From contig JAPPOV010000018.1 of the NCBI GenBank assembly GCA_028873595.1, positions 123,260-187,259 of the forward strand: a stretch of 64,000 bases of DNA, given 5' to 3'. Both the position numbers and the translations under genes were made by a program. Shown piece after piece: positions 42,748 to 51,086 of this stretch. The first letter of the stretch is position 1. Each line of letters begins with the position of its first letter. The stretch comes from Gemmatimonadota bacterium. Its GTDB lineage: Bacteria; Gemmatimonadota; Gemmatimonadetes; Longimicrobiales; Gaopeijiaceae. The notes under the pieces are model-generated. The model saw only the letters and a list, made by a program, of their open reading frames with translations, did no database searches and had not been told where the DNA came from.

Positions 42748-43155
42748 CTAACCGATCCGGTATTCGCCCGCTTTGCCTGTAACCAGCACTGCGATGGCTG
42801 CGGCTGCCCCGACGATCACACCGCCGATGATCGCGGACGTGGATCCGGCATCCAGAGTCCGTATCAAGAGACCCCGCAACTCCGTGATCGGGATCAGTCG
42901 TGTTTCCGTGACCAACTCCTCACCCGAGCCGGTTGCCCCCACGATCGACAGTGAGGACTGGGTCCAGGTCGCCTCGAGCACTTCGTCGTATCGGACAACC
43001 TCTTCAGTTGTCCCGTCCGTGACCACGAACCCCTGTAGAGTCAGGCTTTCACGCTCTGGCTGAGTGCGTGGGACCGGCACCGTCGCCACGGTGAAACAGC
43101 CTGCCAGGAAGGGGAGCGTGAGGAGAAGAACAGTCAGACGGGCGGGCTTGTTCAT
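42748..43155 (-). CDS. Small lipoprotein with C-terminal hydrophobic segment
   Basis: The 135-residue product has a lipobox (LPFLAGC, Cys20), a beta-rich middle (about residues 30-100) and a Gly/Ala-rich hydrophobic helix at the C-terminus (SAIIGGVIVGAAAAIAVLV). I do not recognise a family. The ATG at 43155 is preferred because it opens the lipoprotein signal; longer frames upstream have no signal. It converges with the plug-like protein gene. Confidence 0.7.
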   Translation of the reverse strand: MNKPARLTVLLLTLPFLAGCFTVATVPVPRTQPERESLTLQGFVVTDGTTEEVVRYDEVLEATWTQSSLSIVGATGSGEELVTETRLIPITELRGLLIRTLDAGSTSAIIGGVIVGAAAAIAVLVTGKAGEYRIG

Positions 43156-43184
43156 GTGGTGTGGGGAAGGATGCTCTGAAGGGG

Positions 43185-43202
43185 GCGCCCCTTGAGGGGC
43201 GC
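43185..43202 (-). other. Perfect 7-bp hairpin upstream of the small lipoprotein gene
   Basis: GCGCCCC (43185-43191) and GGGGCGC (43196-43202) form a perfect stem with a TTGA loop in the 216-base gap between the creatininase and lipoprotein genes. No T-tract follows in the direction of those genes; a run of A lies on the other side. It may be an RNA-stability or terminator hairpin. Confidence 0.3.
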
Positions 43203-43371
43203 GAAAAATTGTCACGCGCAGAGTCCGGGCGCAATCGCGATTCGTCCTGCACCGCATATGACGCACGGCACCATGAGTGGTGCACAGCCGAGCCGGCCTG
43301 CGGTGAAGATCGTCGGAAGTGTTCGTTGATGTGGGCTCGAGTGTCTCGCTCAAGCTCCTGAGTCGGAAGGC

Positions 43372-44187
43372 TTAGCGGGATCCCATGAGTGCCCGGATCT
43401 GATTCAGAGCTGCATCGACCTTGAACTGGATGCCGCGAACGCCGCGTTCTACGGACGCCCGCGTCGGGTCGCCGGAGACGCCACTGTCTTCGAAGCCACC
43501 GCCGGGTGCGAGCCGATCTGTTCGGATGTGCCGAGGGTCTACCGCGAGAAGCTGAGAGGTGTCGGAGATGCCTGCGTGGCCGCCGATCGTCTCCTGCGTC
43601 TCACCTTGATCCATGAGCCATTCGCGGAAGCCGTTGTTGCCGTAATAGTCCCCGACGAAGTGCACTCGTGCGTCCTCTGAAGCCCATTCCGCATTGAGCA
43701 TATCGGCAACCTGCTCCATGCCGCGCTGATTCCCGCCGCTGTCCCCGATCATCACGATGTCCGTGAAGCCATGGACCGCCAGGCTACGAGCACCGTACTC
43801 GAGAAGCTTCATATAGAACTCCTCGGGGAAGGTGATCGTCCCGGCCTTGGACATGTGTCCGCGGGTGGGGTTGTTCACGTCACCCTCGGGGACGTACGTC
43901 ACAACCGGAGCGACGAGGGCGTTCCCCAGCTCCCGCGCGATCATTGCGGAGGCGTAGTTCACAATGAATTTGTGCTTCCCGAGCACCATGTGCGGGCCGT
44001 TCTGCTCGGTTCCCGCAGTCGGGATGATGATCGTCGTCGTGCCCGAGTCGATCGCGTCGCGCACTTCGGTCCAGGTGAGCTCCTCGAGGAACACTGACGG
44101 GAGATCGAGACCCTGACCCGCGACCGAGGATAGACCTGTCGCAAAGAGTGCGGTGAGAGCGAGCGCGGTACGCTGGAGACGGATCAT
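43372..44187 (-). CDS. Exported creatininase-family protein
   Basis: The 271-residue protein has a signal peptide (to about residue 24, SSVAGQ) and the creatininase fold: IPTAGTEQNGPHMVLGKHKF at about 55-74, then VMIGDSGGNQ, and GGHAGISDTSQLL. The usual metal-binding set (Glu, His, Asp, His, Glu) is partly changed: Glu61 is kept, but Asn63 stands at the usual His, His72 at the usual Asp and Ser150 at the usual His. It is therefore a divergent, exported subfamily with unknown substrate, perhaps an amidase acting on cyclic amides. Confidence 0.8.
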   Translation of the reverse strand: MIRLQRTALALTALFATGLSSVAGQGLDLPSVFLEELTWTEVRDAIDSGTTTIIIPTAGTEQNGPHMVLGKHKFIVNYASAMIARELGNALVAPVVTYVPEGDVNNPTRGHMSKAGTITFPEEFYMKLLEYGARSLAVHGFTDIVMIGDSGGNQRGMEQVADMLNAEWASEDARVHFVGDYYGNNGFREWLMDQGETQETIGGHAGISDTSQLLAVDPRHIRTDRLAPGGGFEDSGVSGDPTRASVERGVRGIQFKVDAALNQIRALMGSR

Positions 44188-44338
44188 GCTGGCGTCCTGT
44201 GAGTACGTGGAGGGGCCATGAGGCCGGTGGCCCCGAGATGAGGGGCAGACTAGAGGCTGCCGTCGCGGACCCGCAAGGTGGTCCGAGCGTGACGGCAGCG
44301 GCCCGGGCTCTGATCACGGCCGGACGGGGCGACAATAC

Positions 44339-45103
44339 ATGACGATGGTCGACTGGCTGCTCACGGAGCAGCTCGTGGAGATCTTTCAGGAGGCGGTAGC
44401 GAAGCGCCCGTTTCTCAACGTCGAACTGGTGGCTCGTGATCCCCACGGTGAGGAAGGTGTGCTTGCGGGCGCCGGCACAGCGGTACGGATCGAGGCCCGG
44501 GACGGAAGCGCCTTTCTCGTGACGCCCAAGCGCGTCGCCCGCGTCGTGAGTGACCAGGCGCACGATCTCGTGGCCTTTCCCGACCTGGTCGGGTACGACT
44601 GGATCTCTCCCGAGATGTCGGAGAAGGTGGCGCTCAAGGACGAACACTTCGATCACCTCTACCTGTATCCCCGAGCGTCACCCCCGATCATGCTCGACAA
44701 GCTGGGGGAGGCGGTCTATCCGCTGATGACCTTCCTCGGGCGGGTGGTGGAGTATCGATCCCAGAAAGTCCTGTTGCGGAAGCTGGATGATGACGTCGTC
44801 GAGCTGTTGGGAAGGCTGCTTCTCGCCGCGCCTAGAGGACCCTTCTTCGACGACGAGGCGCTGGTCGCGCTCGTAGGTCGCGGTCGAGACTCGATGCGTG
44901 TGATTGCCGGGATGTGGCCTCGTATGGACCTCGCGGCGCCGGAGCTTCGGGAGTTACTGTCTGCTCTGGCCGACGCCCTGATCGAAGGCGAGCACGATGG
45001 TCGATGGGCCGCTGATGCCTGGGAGGAGTGGATCCAGGAGTCGCCCGATCGCCTGAGCACTGCTGTCGAGATCTTTCGGAGGGTGTCGACCGGAGAGGTC
45101 TGA
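44339..45103 (+). CDS. Hypothetical protein, 254 residues
   Basis: No family recognised. The first 100 residues are mixed alpha/beta (LVEIFQEAVAKRPFLNVELV, FLVTPKRVARVVSDQ) and the remainder is helical with acidic patches (PELRELLSALADALIEGEHDG). No signal peptide or membrane helix is seen, so it is probably cytoplasmic. It is transcribed away from the creatininase gene across a 151-base region and lies 51 bases before an M16 peptidase gene. Long open frame and GC-rich third positions support a real gene. Confidence 0.6.
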   Translation: MTMVDWLLTEQLVEIFQEAVAKRPFLNVELVARDPHGEEGVLAGAGTAVRIEARDGSAFLVTPKRVARVVSDQAHDLVAFPDLVGYDWISPEMSEKVALKDEHFDHLYLYPRASPPIMLDKLGEAVYPLMTFLGRVVEYRSQKVLLRKLDDDVVELLGRLLLAAPRGPFFDDEALVALVGRGRDSMRVIAGMWPRMDLAAPELRELLSALADALIEGEHDGRWAADAWEEWIQESPDRLSTAVEIFRRVSTGEV

Positions 45104-45154
45104 GTATTACGCGCATGGACGCGAGGGGTGCACATGATGATACGAGGAGGACGG

Positions 45155-48001
45155 ATGAGGACGAGCGGGGGGATGCGTGCAGTGAGCGCGCTCACGATCA
45201 CTGTTGCCGTCATGACACTCGGCGGCTGTACCGCTGCGGATCGCTCGGGTGGCGATGACGGGGTATCGATCGCGTACGAGCAATACGAGCTCGAAAACGG
45301 GCTCGACGTGATCCTCCATGTCGATCGGTCGGATCCTATCGCGGCCGTCGCGATGACCTTCCACGTGGGATCGGCGCGGGAGGTCGAGGGGAAGACCGGC
45401 TTCGCGCACCTGTTCGAGCACCTCTTCTTCCTCGATTCAGAGAACCTGGGACCGGGTGGCCTCGATCGTCTGATGACGCGCGTAGGTAGCTCGACGAACG
45501 GCTCCACGAGCAACGATCGAACCAACTATTTCGAAGTCGTGCCGACCGATGGGCTCGAGAAGACGCTGTGGGCGGAGGCGGATAAACTCGGCTTCTTCAT
45601 CAACACGGTCTCGGAGTCGGTCGTCGCAAAGGAGAAACAGGTCGTAAAGAACGAGAAGCGACAGGGCGTCGACAATCAGCCGTACGGCCACAACAACTAC
45701 GTCATCGATCAGGCGCTGTACCCGGATGGCCACCCCTACCAGTGGCAGGTGATCGGGTCGCTGGCCGATCTGGAGAGTGCAGAGCTGGCAGACGTCGTCG
45801 ACTTCCACAGCAGGTGGTACGGTCCGAACAATGCGACGCTGGTGGTGGCGGGCGATATCGACGTCGATCAGACGAAGGCCTGGATCGAGCGGTACTTCGC
45901 CGAGATCCCGGTGGCGCCGATGCCCGATGGCCCCGAGCCTCCGGAGGTTCGTCTCACGGAGACGGTGAGCCTCTTCCATGAGGACAACTATGCTCGGGTG
46001 CCCATGCTTACGATGGCGTGGCCCACCGTGCCCGTGTATCACCCGGACCAGTATGCGCTCGACGTCCTCGCCCAGCTCCTCACGGACGGAAAGTCCACGC
46101 CGTTCTACGAAGTTCTGGTCGAGGAGGCTGAAGTCGCGCCCGCAGTGTTCGCCGGGCAGCGTAACATGGAGCTGGCCGGTCGACTGACGCTGACGGTTCG
46201 CGCGTTCGCGAGGACGGATCTCGACGACGTCTCGGCCGCTGTCGACGAGGCGTTCGCGGCCTTCGAGTCCGAGGGGGTGCCCGCTGAGGAATTGGAGCGG
46301 ATCAAGGCTGGGTACGAGACCGACTTCTACCAGGGGCTGTCGTCTGTGCTCGGTAAGGCGTTCCAACTTGCCCAGTACAGCATCTTCGCCGGAGATCCGG
46401 GCTTTGCTGCGACCGACCTCGAGCGGCTACTCGTTGTGTCCGAAGCGGACGTGATGCGGGTGTATGAACAGTACGTGAAGGATCAGCCTCACATCGTGAC
46501 CAGCTTCGTGCCACGAGGAGAGACGGATCTCATTCTTGCCGATGCTCAGCGCGCCGAAGTGGTCGAAGAGCGGATCGTGATGGGCGCAGAGGCCGAGATC
46601 GGGGAGATCGCTCGCGGTGATGCGCTCACTCCGTCCGCGATCGATCGTTCGGTGGAGCCGCCGTATGGTGAGCCTCCTGCACTCTCCGCTCCCGATGTGT
46701 GGCAGACGGCGCTCGAGAGTGGCGTCGAGGTATTCGGTATCGAAGATCGCGAGGTGCCGCTCGTTCAGTTCGAACTGCGCATCAAGGGTGGTCAGCTCGT
46801 CGAGGCGCAGGGGCGGGTCGGAGTCGCCAACCTCCTCGCCGAGAGCATGACGGCCGGTACGGCGAACCGTACGCCACAGGAATTGGAGCAGGCGATCGAC
46901 ATGCTGGGCGCGTCGATCAACGTGTCGGCTGGATCGCAGTCGTTCTCCATTCGCGGCAGCGCGCTCGCTCGGAACTATCCAGAGACGATTGCCCTGGTCC
47001 AGGAGATGCTACTCGAGCCGAGGTTCGACGAAGAGGAGTTCGCGCGTTCGAAGCAGCGTGTCGCGAACGCGCTCCGCCAGCGGGCGGCAAGCCCGACGGG
47101 TGTGGCGGGTGACGTCTTCCAGGGCCTCCTCTACGGCGACCATGTTCTGGCTGGGAATCGACTTGGTTCCGTCGAGACCATCGACGACATCACGATCGAC
47201 GATCTCAGGGCCTATCACGCGATGGCGCTGCGCCCCGGGGCGGCGGCGTTCCATGTGTCGGGTGCGGTCACACAGGCTGAGGCGACGGCGCCTCTGTCAC
47301 GCCTGCGCGGTGAGTGGACGGGGGAAGCACCCGAGATGCCGGCGGAGCCTGAATGGGATGAAGATCGCGCAGGTCTCTACTTCGTCGACGTACCGAACGC
47401 CAGTCAGTCCGTGCTTCGGATCGGTTACCTGGCGCTCGCCGAAACCGACCGGGACTACTGGCCGGCGAGCATTATGAACTTCCGACTCGGCGGAGGGGGC
47501 TTCGCGTCGGACCTTACACAGGTGCTGCGTGAGCAGCGGGGGTACACGTACGGGATCGGGTCCGGGTTCTCCGGTACGGAACTCGCCGGCCCGTTCCAGA
47601 TCTCCTCCTCGGTGCGTTCGAACGTGACGTACGAGGCGCTCGACGTGGTGAAGGGCATCGTCGAGGCCCATGGTCCGGAGTTCGACGAGGCGGACCTCGA
47701 CGCGACCAAGAGCTTCCTGCTTCGAGCCAACGCGAGAGCCTTCGAGACCGGAGGTGCGAAGCTCGGTCTGCTCGGCGCCATGAGCTCGTACGGTTTCTCA
47801 GCCGACTATGTGCTGGAGCGGGAGAATACGGTACGCGAGATGTCGATCGAACGCGTTCAGGAGCTGGCGGGCCAGTACCTCGATCCCGACGGCATGGTAT
47901 GGCTGGTTGTCGGGGATGCGGAGACACAACTCCCCAGACTCCGGGCACTTGGACTGGGCGAACCGATTCTTCTGGATCGAGAAGGGAATCCGGTCCGTTA
48001 G
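45155..48001 (+). CDS. M16 zinc metallopeptidase, two-domain lipoprotein
   Basis: The 948-residue protein has a lipobox (MTLGGC, Cys25) and the inverted zinc motif HLFEH (His85, Glu88, His89) in an active first M16 domain. A second M16 domain (about residues 540-900) lacks that motif and keeps the typical peptidase-partner features (RQRAASPTGVAG, RGYTYGIGSGFSG). This active plus inactive pair in one chain is the pitrilysin/PqqL-type architecture. It degrades short peptides in the periplasm or at the outer membrane. I chose the ATG at 45155 because GAGGAGG stands 4 bases upstream, over ATGs at 45128-45137. Confidence 0.92.
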   Translation: MRTSGGMRAVSALTITVAVMTLGGCTAADRSGGDDGVSIAYEQYELENGLDVILHVDRSDPIAAVAMTFHVGSAREVEGKTGFAHLFEHLFFLDSENLGPGGLDRLMTRVGSSTNGSTSNDRTNYFEVVPTDGLEKTLWAEADKLGFFINTVSESVVAKEKQVVKNEKRQGVDNQPYGHNNYVIDQALYPDGHPYQWQVIGSLADLESAELADVVDFHSRWYGPNNATLVVAGDIDVDQTKAWIERYFAEIPVAPMPDGPEPPEVRLTETVSLFHEDNYARVPMLTMAWPTVPVYHPDQYALDVLAQLLTDGKSTPFYEVLVEEAEVAPAVFAGQRNMELAGRLTLTVRAFARTDLDDVSAAVDEAFAAFESEGVPAEELERIKAGYETDFYQGLSSVLGKAFQLAQYSIFAGDPGFAATDLERLLVVSEADVMRVYEQYVKDQPHIVTSFVPRGETDLILADAQRAEVVEERIVMGAEAEIGEIARGDALTPSAIDRSVEPPYGEPPALSAPDVWQTALESGVEVFGIEDREVPLVQFELRIKGGQLVEAQGRVGVANLLAESMTAGTANRTPQELEQAIDMLGASINVSAGSQSFSIRGSALARNYPETIALVQEMLLEPRFDEEEFARSKQRVANALRQRAASPTGVAGDVFQGLLYGDHVLAGNRLGSVETIDDITIDDLRAYHAMALRPGAAAFHVSGAVTQAEATAPLSRLRGEWTGEAPEMPAEPEWDEDRAGLYFVDVPNASQSVLRIGYLALAETDRDYWPASIMNFRLGGGGFASDLTQVLREQRGYTYGIGSGFSGTELAGPFQISSSVRSNVTYEALDVVKGIVEAHGPEFDEADLDATKSFLLRANARAFETGGAKLGLLGAMSSYGFSADYVLERENTVREMSIERVQELAGQYLDPDGMVWLVVGDAETQLPRLRALGLGEPILLDREGNPVR

Positions 48002-48041
48002 GAGTCGCCGGTTCCGGATCGAATCTGAATGCAAACGAGAA

Positions 48042-48072
48042 GCGGGGACGGGCCGATCAGGCCCGTCCCCGC
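48042..48072. terminator. Bidirectional terminator hairpin
   Basis: GCGGGGACGGGCC (48042-48054) pairs perfectly with GGCCCGTCCCCGC (48060-48072) around a GATCA loop, lying between the convergent M16 peptidase and FG-GAP genes. No T-tract is evident, but position and a 13-bp GC stem support a shared terminator. Confidence 0.7.
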
Positions 48073-48099
48073 GGTGCATCGGATCTCCGATGTCTCTCG

Positions 48100-50013
48100 T
48101 CAGCGACGTCTGTTCTCGTAGAGCCAGAGCCCTCCACCACCGGTGCCGAGTAACACGTCATCGTCTCCGTCGGCATCCAGGTCCACGAAGGCAGGTGCCG
48201 CGAAGGACGTGTCGTCCAGGTCGAGCCGGTTCGTCTCCACGAACGAGGGAGACGTCCGTGAGCCGTCGTTACGGAACAGGATGACACCTTCGCCTTCCGA
48301 CCCCACGTACAGGTCGAGGTCACCGTCTCCGTCGGCGTCGCGCAGGATCGGGAGACTCCGACGGCCGACATCGAAGTCACCGTATTCGTCGCTGACGAGG
48401 GTGAATTCGGCGCGCTGTGGTGTCCCGGTGTTCTCGTAGAAGTTGATCGTGCCGGAACTCTCGCCGACGAAGAGGTCGAGGTCGCCGTCCCCGTCGATGT
48501 CGCCCAGTGTCGGTGTGGCGTTGCGGCCGCGCGAAAGGGCGATGGACATGGAGTCGACAAACGCGAGTTCGATCGAGCCATCCGTTGCGTCGTTCCTGTA
48601 GACCCGGAGGCGATCCGACCAGGTCCCGACGATCGCGTCGAGATCGCCATCCGCATCGAGGTCCCCGAATGCGGGCAGGAGGTGGTAGCCACCCCCCACG
48701 TCCATGTCCCCGTCGTAGCGGAAGCTTGGGCTCGTCGGCGAACCGTCATTGATGAGCCGATAGAGCTTCCCGTTCTGGGTGTCGTTCTGCTCGATCTTGT
48801 TTCCGACCAGGAGGTCCTGGTCCCCGTCACCGTCGAGATCCACCGCAACCGGGATCGTTTCCGCGCCGAAGTCGATCGTCGAGATGAAGCGGGAGGTCCT
48901 GTGCTCGAACAGCCCCGGACGCTCCTGCTGGATGTAGTGGAAGTTGTCCGCCGTCGTGGTGTTCGGGTTGTACGCTCCGCCGAGCACTCCCATCAGGAGG
49001 TCGTCGTCGCCGTCCCCATCCACATCGCCGACAGTGGGGGCGTTGTATCCGCTGGTACGGACCGGCTCCTGCGTCGGGAAGGGGAGAGGCTCTCCCCGGA
49101 AGTTCGGCCGTGTTGGAGACCCGGTGTTCTCGAGGAATAGGATTCCTGGCTCGAAGTAATCACCCCAGAAAAGGTCCTCGTCGCCGTCGTCGTCGATGTC
49201 TCCGAGCGCCATCGTATTGGCGCCGTGAAGGCTCCCGATCTGCGCGACGATCTCGATGCCCTCGAACCGGTCCGTGACCAGCTCGAACTCGGGGACGCCG
49301 TTCTCGTCGGTTCCGGTCTCCTCATAGCGGGTCACCGTGCCCTCGAGGCGACCGATGAGGAGGTCCATCTGCCCGCCACCGTCGATGTCCGTCGCGTTCG
49401 GAATGTTCTGACGATCGGAGAAGATCGCCCGGCCTTCCGTATCGCGGATCGTATCGGCGGCTTCCACGAACGCGGCCTCTTCGCGCGTCCCGTCGTTGCG
49501 ATAGTAGCGCACGTAGCTGAATGGGCGCTCCGCAAGCAGGTCGTGGTCACCATCCCGATCCAGGTCCACGAAGCGGTACCACTCGCCGATCTCCAGATCC
49601 TGATATCGATCGGTGCGCCACTGGAATGGGATATCCGCGCCGGGCACGTGCTCGAAGAACATCACACTGCCAGATCTCTCCTGGACGAAGAGGTCCTGGT
49701 CACCATCAGCGTCGATGTCGATCAGCTGCGGACGTGGAATGTTGAAGCCACCGAGGAAGGGCTGACCGATCCTGCGCCCCGAGTCGTCTACGACCGGGAT
49801 GCCCGTGATGTGGCGCGTGTAGCCCTCCCCGCGCTCGGCTGATCCGAACGTCGCCGTGTGGGACGGTACCGGCTCGACCCCGGTGCTCGCGTTCATGGTG
49901 CCGCCGGCCGCGCACCCTGACAGGAGCGCCACGACTGCAGCAGTCGAGGCGCTCTGGATCGCCGATGCGCGGCGACGCGATGGTGAGGTCACGTGATCAG
50001 TGACCCGCGCCAC
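48100..50013 (-). CDS. FG-GAP/VCBS repeat lipoprotein
   Basis: The 637-residue protein has a lipobox (VVALLSGC, about Cys34) and repeats of the calcium-binding type D-x-D-G-D-x-D-L-x-x-G (for example DIDADGDQDLFVQ, DIDGDGDLDLFVG, DADGDGDLDLYVG), the FG-GAP/VCBS beta-propeller pattern. It probably faces outward and binds partners or calcium. The GTG start overlaps the end of the upstream propeller gene by 17 bases, so these are translated together. Function of this surface protein is unknown. Confidence 0.85.
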   Translation of the reverse strand: MARVTDHVTSPSRRRASAIQSASTAAVVALLSGCAAGGTMNASTGVEPVPSHTATFGSAERGEGYTRHITGIPVVDDSGRRIGQPFLGGFNIPRPQLIDIDADGDQDLFVQERSGSVMFFEHVPGADIPFQWRTDRYQDLEIGEWYRFVDLDRDGDHDLLAERPFSYVRYYRNDGTREEAAFVEAADTIRDTEGRAIFSDRQNIPNATDIDGGGQMDLLIGRLEGTVTRYEETGTDENGVPEFELVTDRFEGIEIVAQIGSLHGANTMALGDIDDDGDEDLFWGDYFEPGILFLENTGSPTRPNFRGEPLPFPTQEPVRTSGYNAPTVGDVDGDGDDDLLMGVLGGAYNPNTTTADNFHYIQQERPGLFEHRTSRFISTIDFGAETIPVAVDLDGDGDQDLLVGNKIEQNDTQNGKLYRLINDGSPTSPSFRYDGDMDVGGGYHLLPAFGDLDADGDLDAIVGTWSDRLRVYRNDATDGSIELAFVDSMSIALSRGRNATPTLGDIDGDGDLDLFVGESSGTINFYENTGTPQRAEFTLVSDEYGDFDVGRRSLPILRDADGDGDLDLYVGSEGEGVILFRNDGSRTSPSFVETNRLDLDDTSFAAPAFVDLDADGDDDVLLGTGGGGLWLYENRRR

Positions 50014-51076
50014 GAGAGGGTGCGGACATGCCTGCCGCGTACCGCCCGACCTCGATCACCGCGACGACGTCGTGCGTCTCCGCGTCGATCGCGACCACCG
50101 TGCCCGGCCGACCTTCGCTGCCGTCAGCTGGCGTGTACGTCCCGGCCACGTTCCGGCCGCTGACGTAGATGGTCGACCCATCGGGCGACACGGCGGAACC
50201 GTGCGGCTCGATCAGAGCGGGGTGCTCGATCACGTCCGCGACGGTCCAGCTCTCCGTGTCCACCACGGTGACGGTGTTGGCGGCCTGGTTGGGGATCCAC
50301 ACAAAGCGACCGTCAGGCGTGAAGCTCGGGTGCCACGGCTGACCACCGACATCGATCGAATTCACGACCTCCGGTTCGTCGCCGCTGAGGTCGAAGATCA
50401 GCAGATCGCCGGTCATCTGGCCGCCGCTGACCATCCAGTTGCCATCGGGCGAGACGGCGAACTGGACGAGCATGTGGTTCATGCCGTCGAGGCCGAGCAG
50501 GTCGACCTCTTCTTCACCCAGCGGCGCGTACGCAATTGAGTTCTGGCCGAGGCTCGCTGAGAAGAAGCGATCACCATGGGTGTCGACGATCAGGGCGTGC
50601 GGACGCGGGAAGAAGACGTCGACTTCTTCCAGTTCCATCGTAGAGCGATCGATGACGCCCACCCGCTGTGGCGGGTTAACGGCCGCCATCGAGCGTCCCA
50701 CGTACATGAGATCCGATTCCGGATCGAGGCTGAGCATGCCGGGTGTCTCGAAGTCGGCTTCACCGACCAGCCTGTTGTCCCGATCGAACTTCAGAACCTT
50801 GCCGGCGGCGATCAGGGAGACGTACCAGTGCGACCCGTCCGGCTCGACGGCCGTATGGTGTGCCTTGGCCGTCTCGGAGTACCCGAGTGCCTTCAGGTCT
50901 ACCGTCTCGATCAGCTCATGCGAACGCATGTCGATGACCGCGACCGTCACCTCTTCCTGGCTGGCCACGTAGAGGAGTTCCTGTGCCTCGACCACAGCGG
51001 CGGGAACGAGCGTTCCCACCGCCACGATCAGGGCGATCGATCGATGCGGCATACGCCGCCGGAAATGCCGGAACAT
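49997..51076 (-). CDS. Exported YncE-like beta-propeller protein
   Basis: The 359-residue product has a signal peptide (VPAAVVEAQ) and beta-propeller repeats of the YncE/cytochrome-cd1 type (LLYVASQEEVTVAVID, AVSPDGNWMVSGGQM, TPDGRFVWIPNQAANTVTVVDT, AVSPDGSTIYVSGRN). It lacks heme-binding motifs. It is the middle gene of a three-gene minus-strand unit with an LVIVD/FG-GAP protein upstream (10-base gap) and the FG-GAP lipoprotein downstream (overlap). Role unknown; likely periplasmic or surface. Confidence 0.85.
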   Translation of the reverse strand: MFRHFRRRMPHRSIALIVAVGTLVPAAVVEAQELLYVASQEEVTVAVIDMRSHELIETVDLKALGYSETAKAHHTAVEPDGSHWYVSLIAAGKVLKFDRDNRLVGEADFETPGMLSLDPESDLMYVGRSMAAVNPPQRVGVIDRSTMELEEVDVFFPRPHALIVDTHGDRFFSASLGQNSIAYAPLGEEEVDLLGLDGMNHMLVQFAVSPDGNWMVSGGQMTGDLLIFDLSGDEPEVVNSIDVGGQPWHPSFTPDGRFVWIPNQAANTVTVVDTESWTVADVIEHPALIEPHGSAVSPDGSTIYVSGRNVAGTYTPADGSEGRPGTVVAIDAETHDVVAVIEVGRYAAGMSAPSRGAGH

Positions 51077-51086
51077 GGCTTCTTCC

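Noticed and set aside
44212..44234. GGGGCCA/TGGCCCC inverted repeat before the creatininase gene
   Set aside because: Seven-base GC stem in GC-rich leader DNA with no T-tract or known site; too weak to list as a regulatory element.
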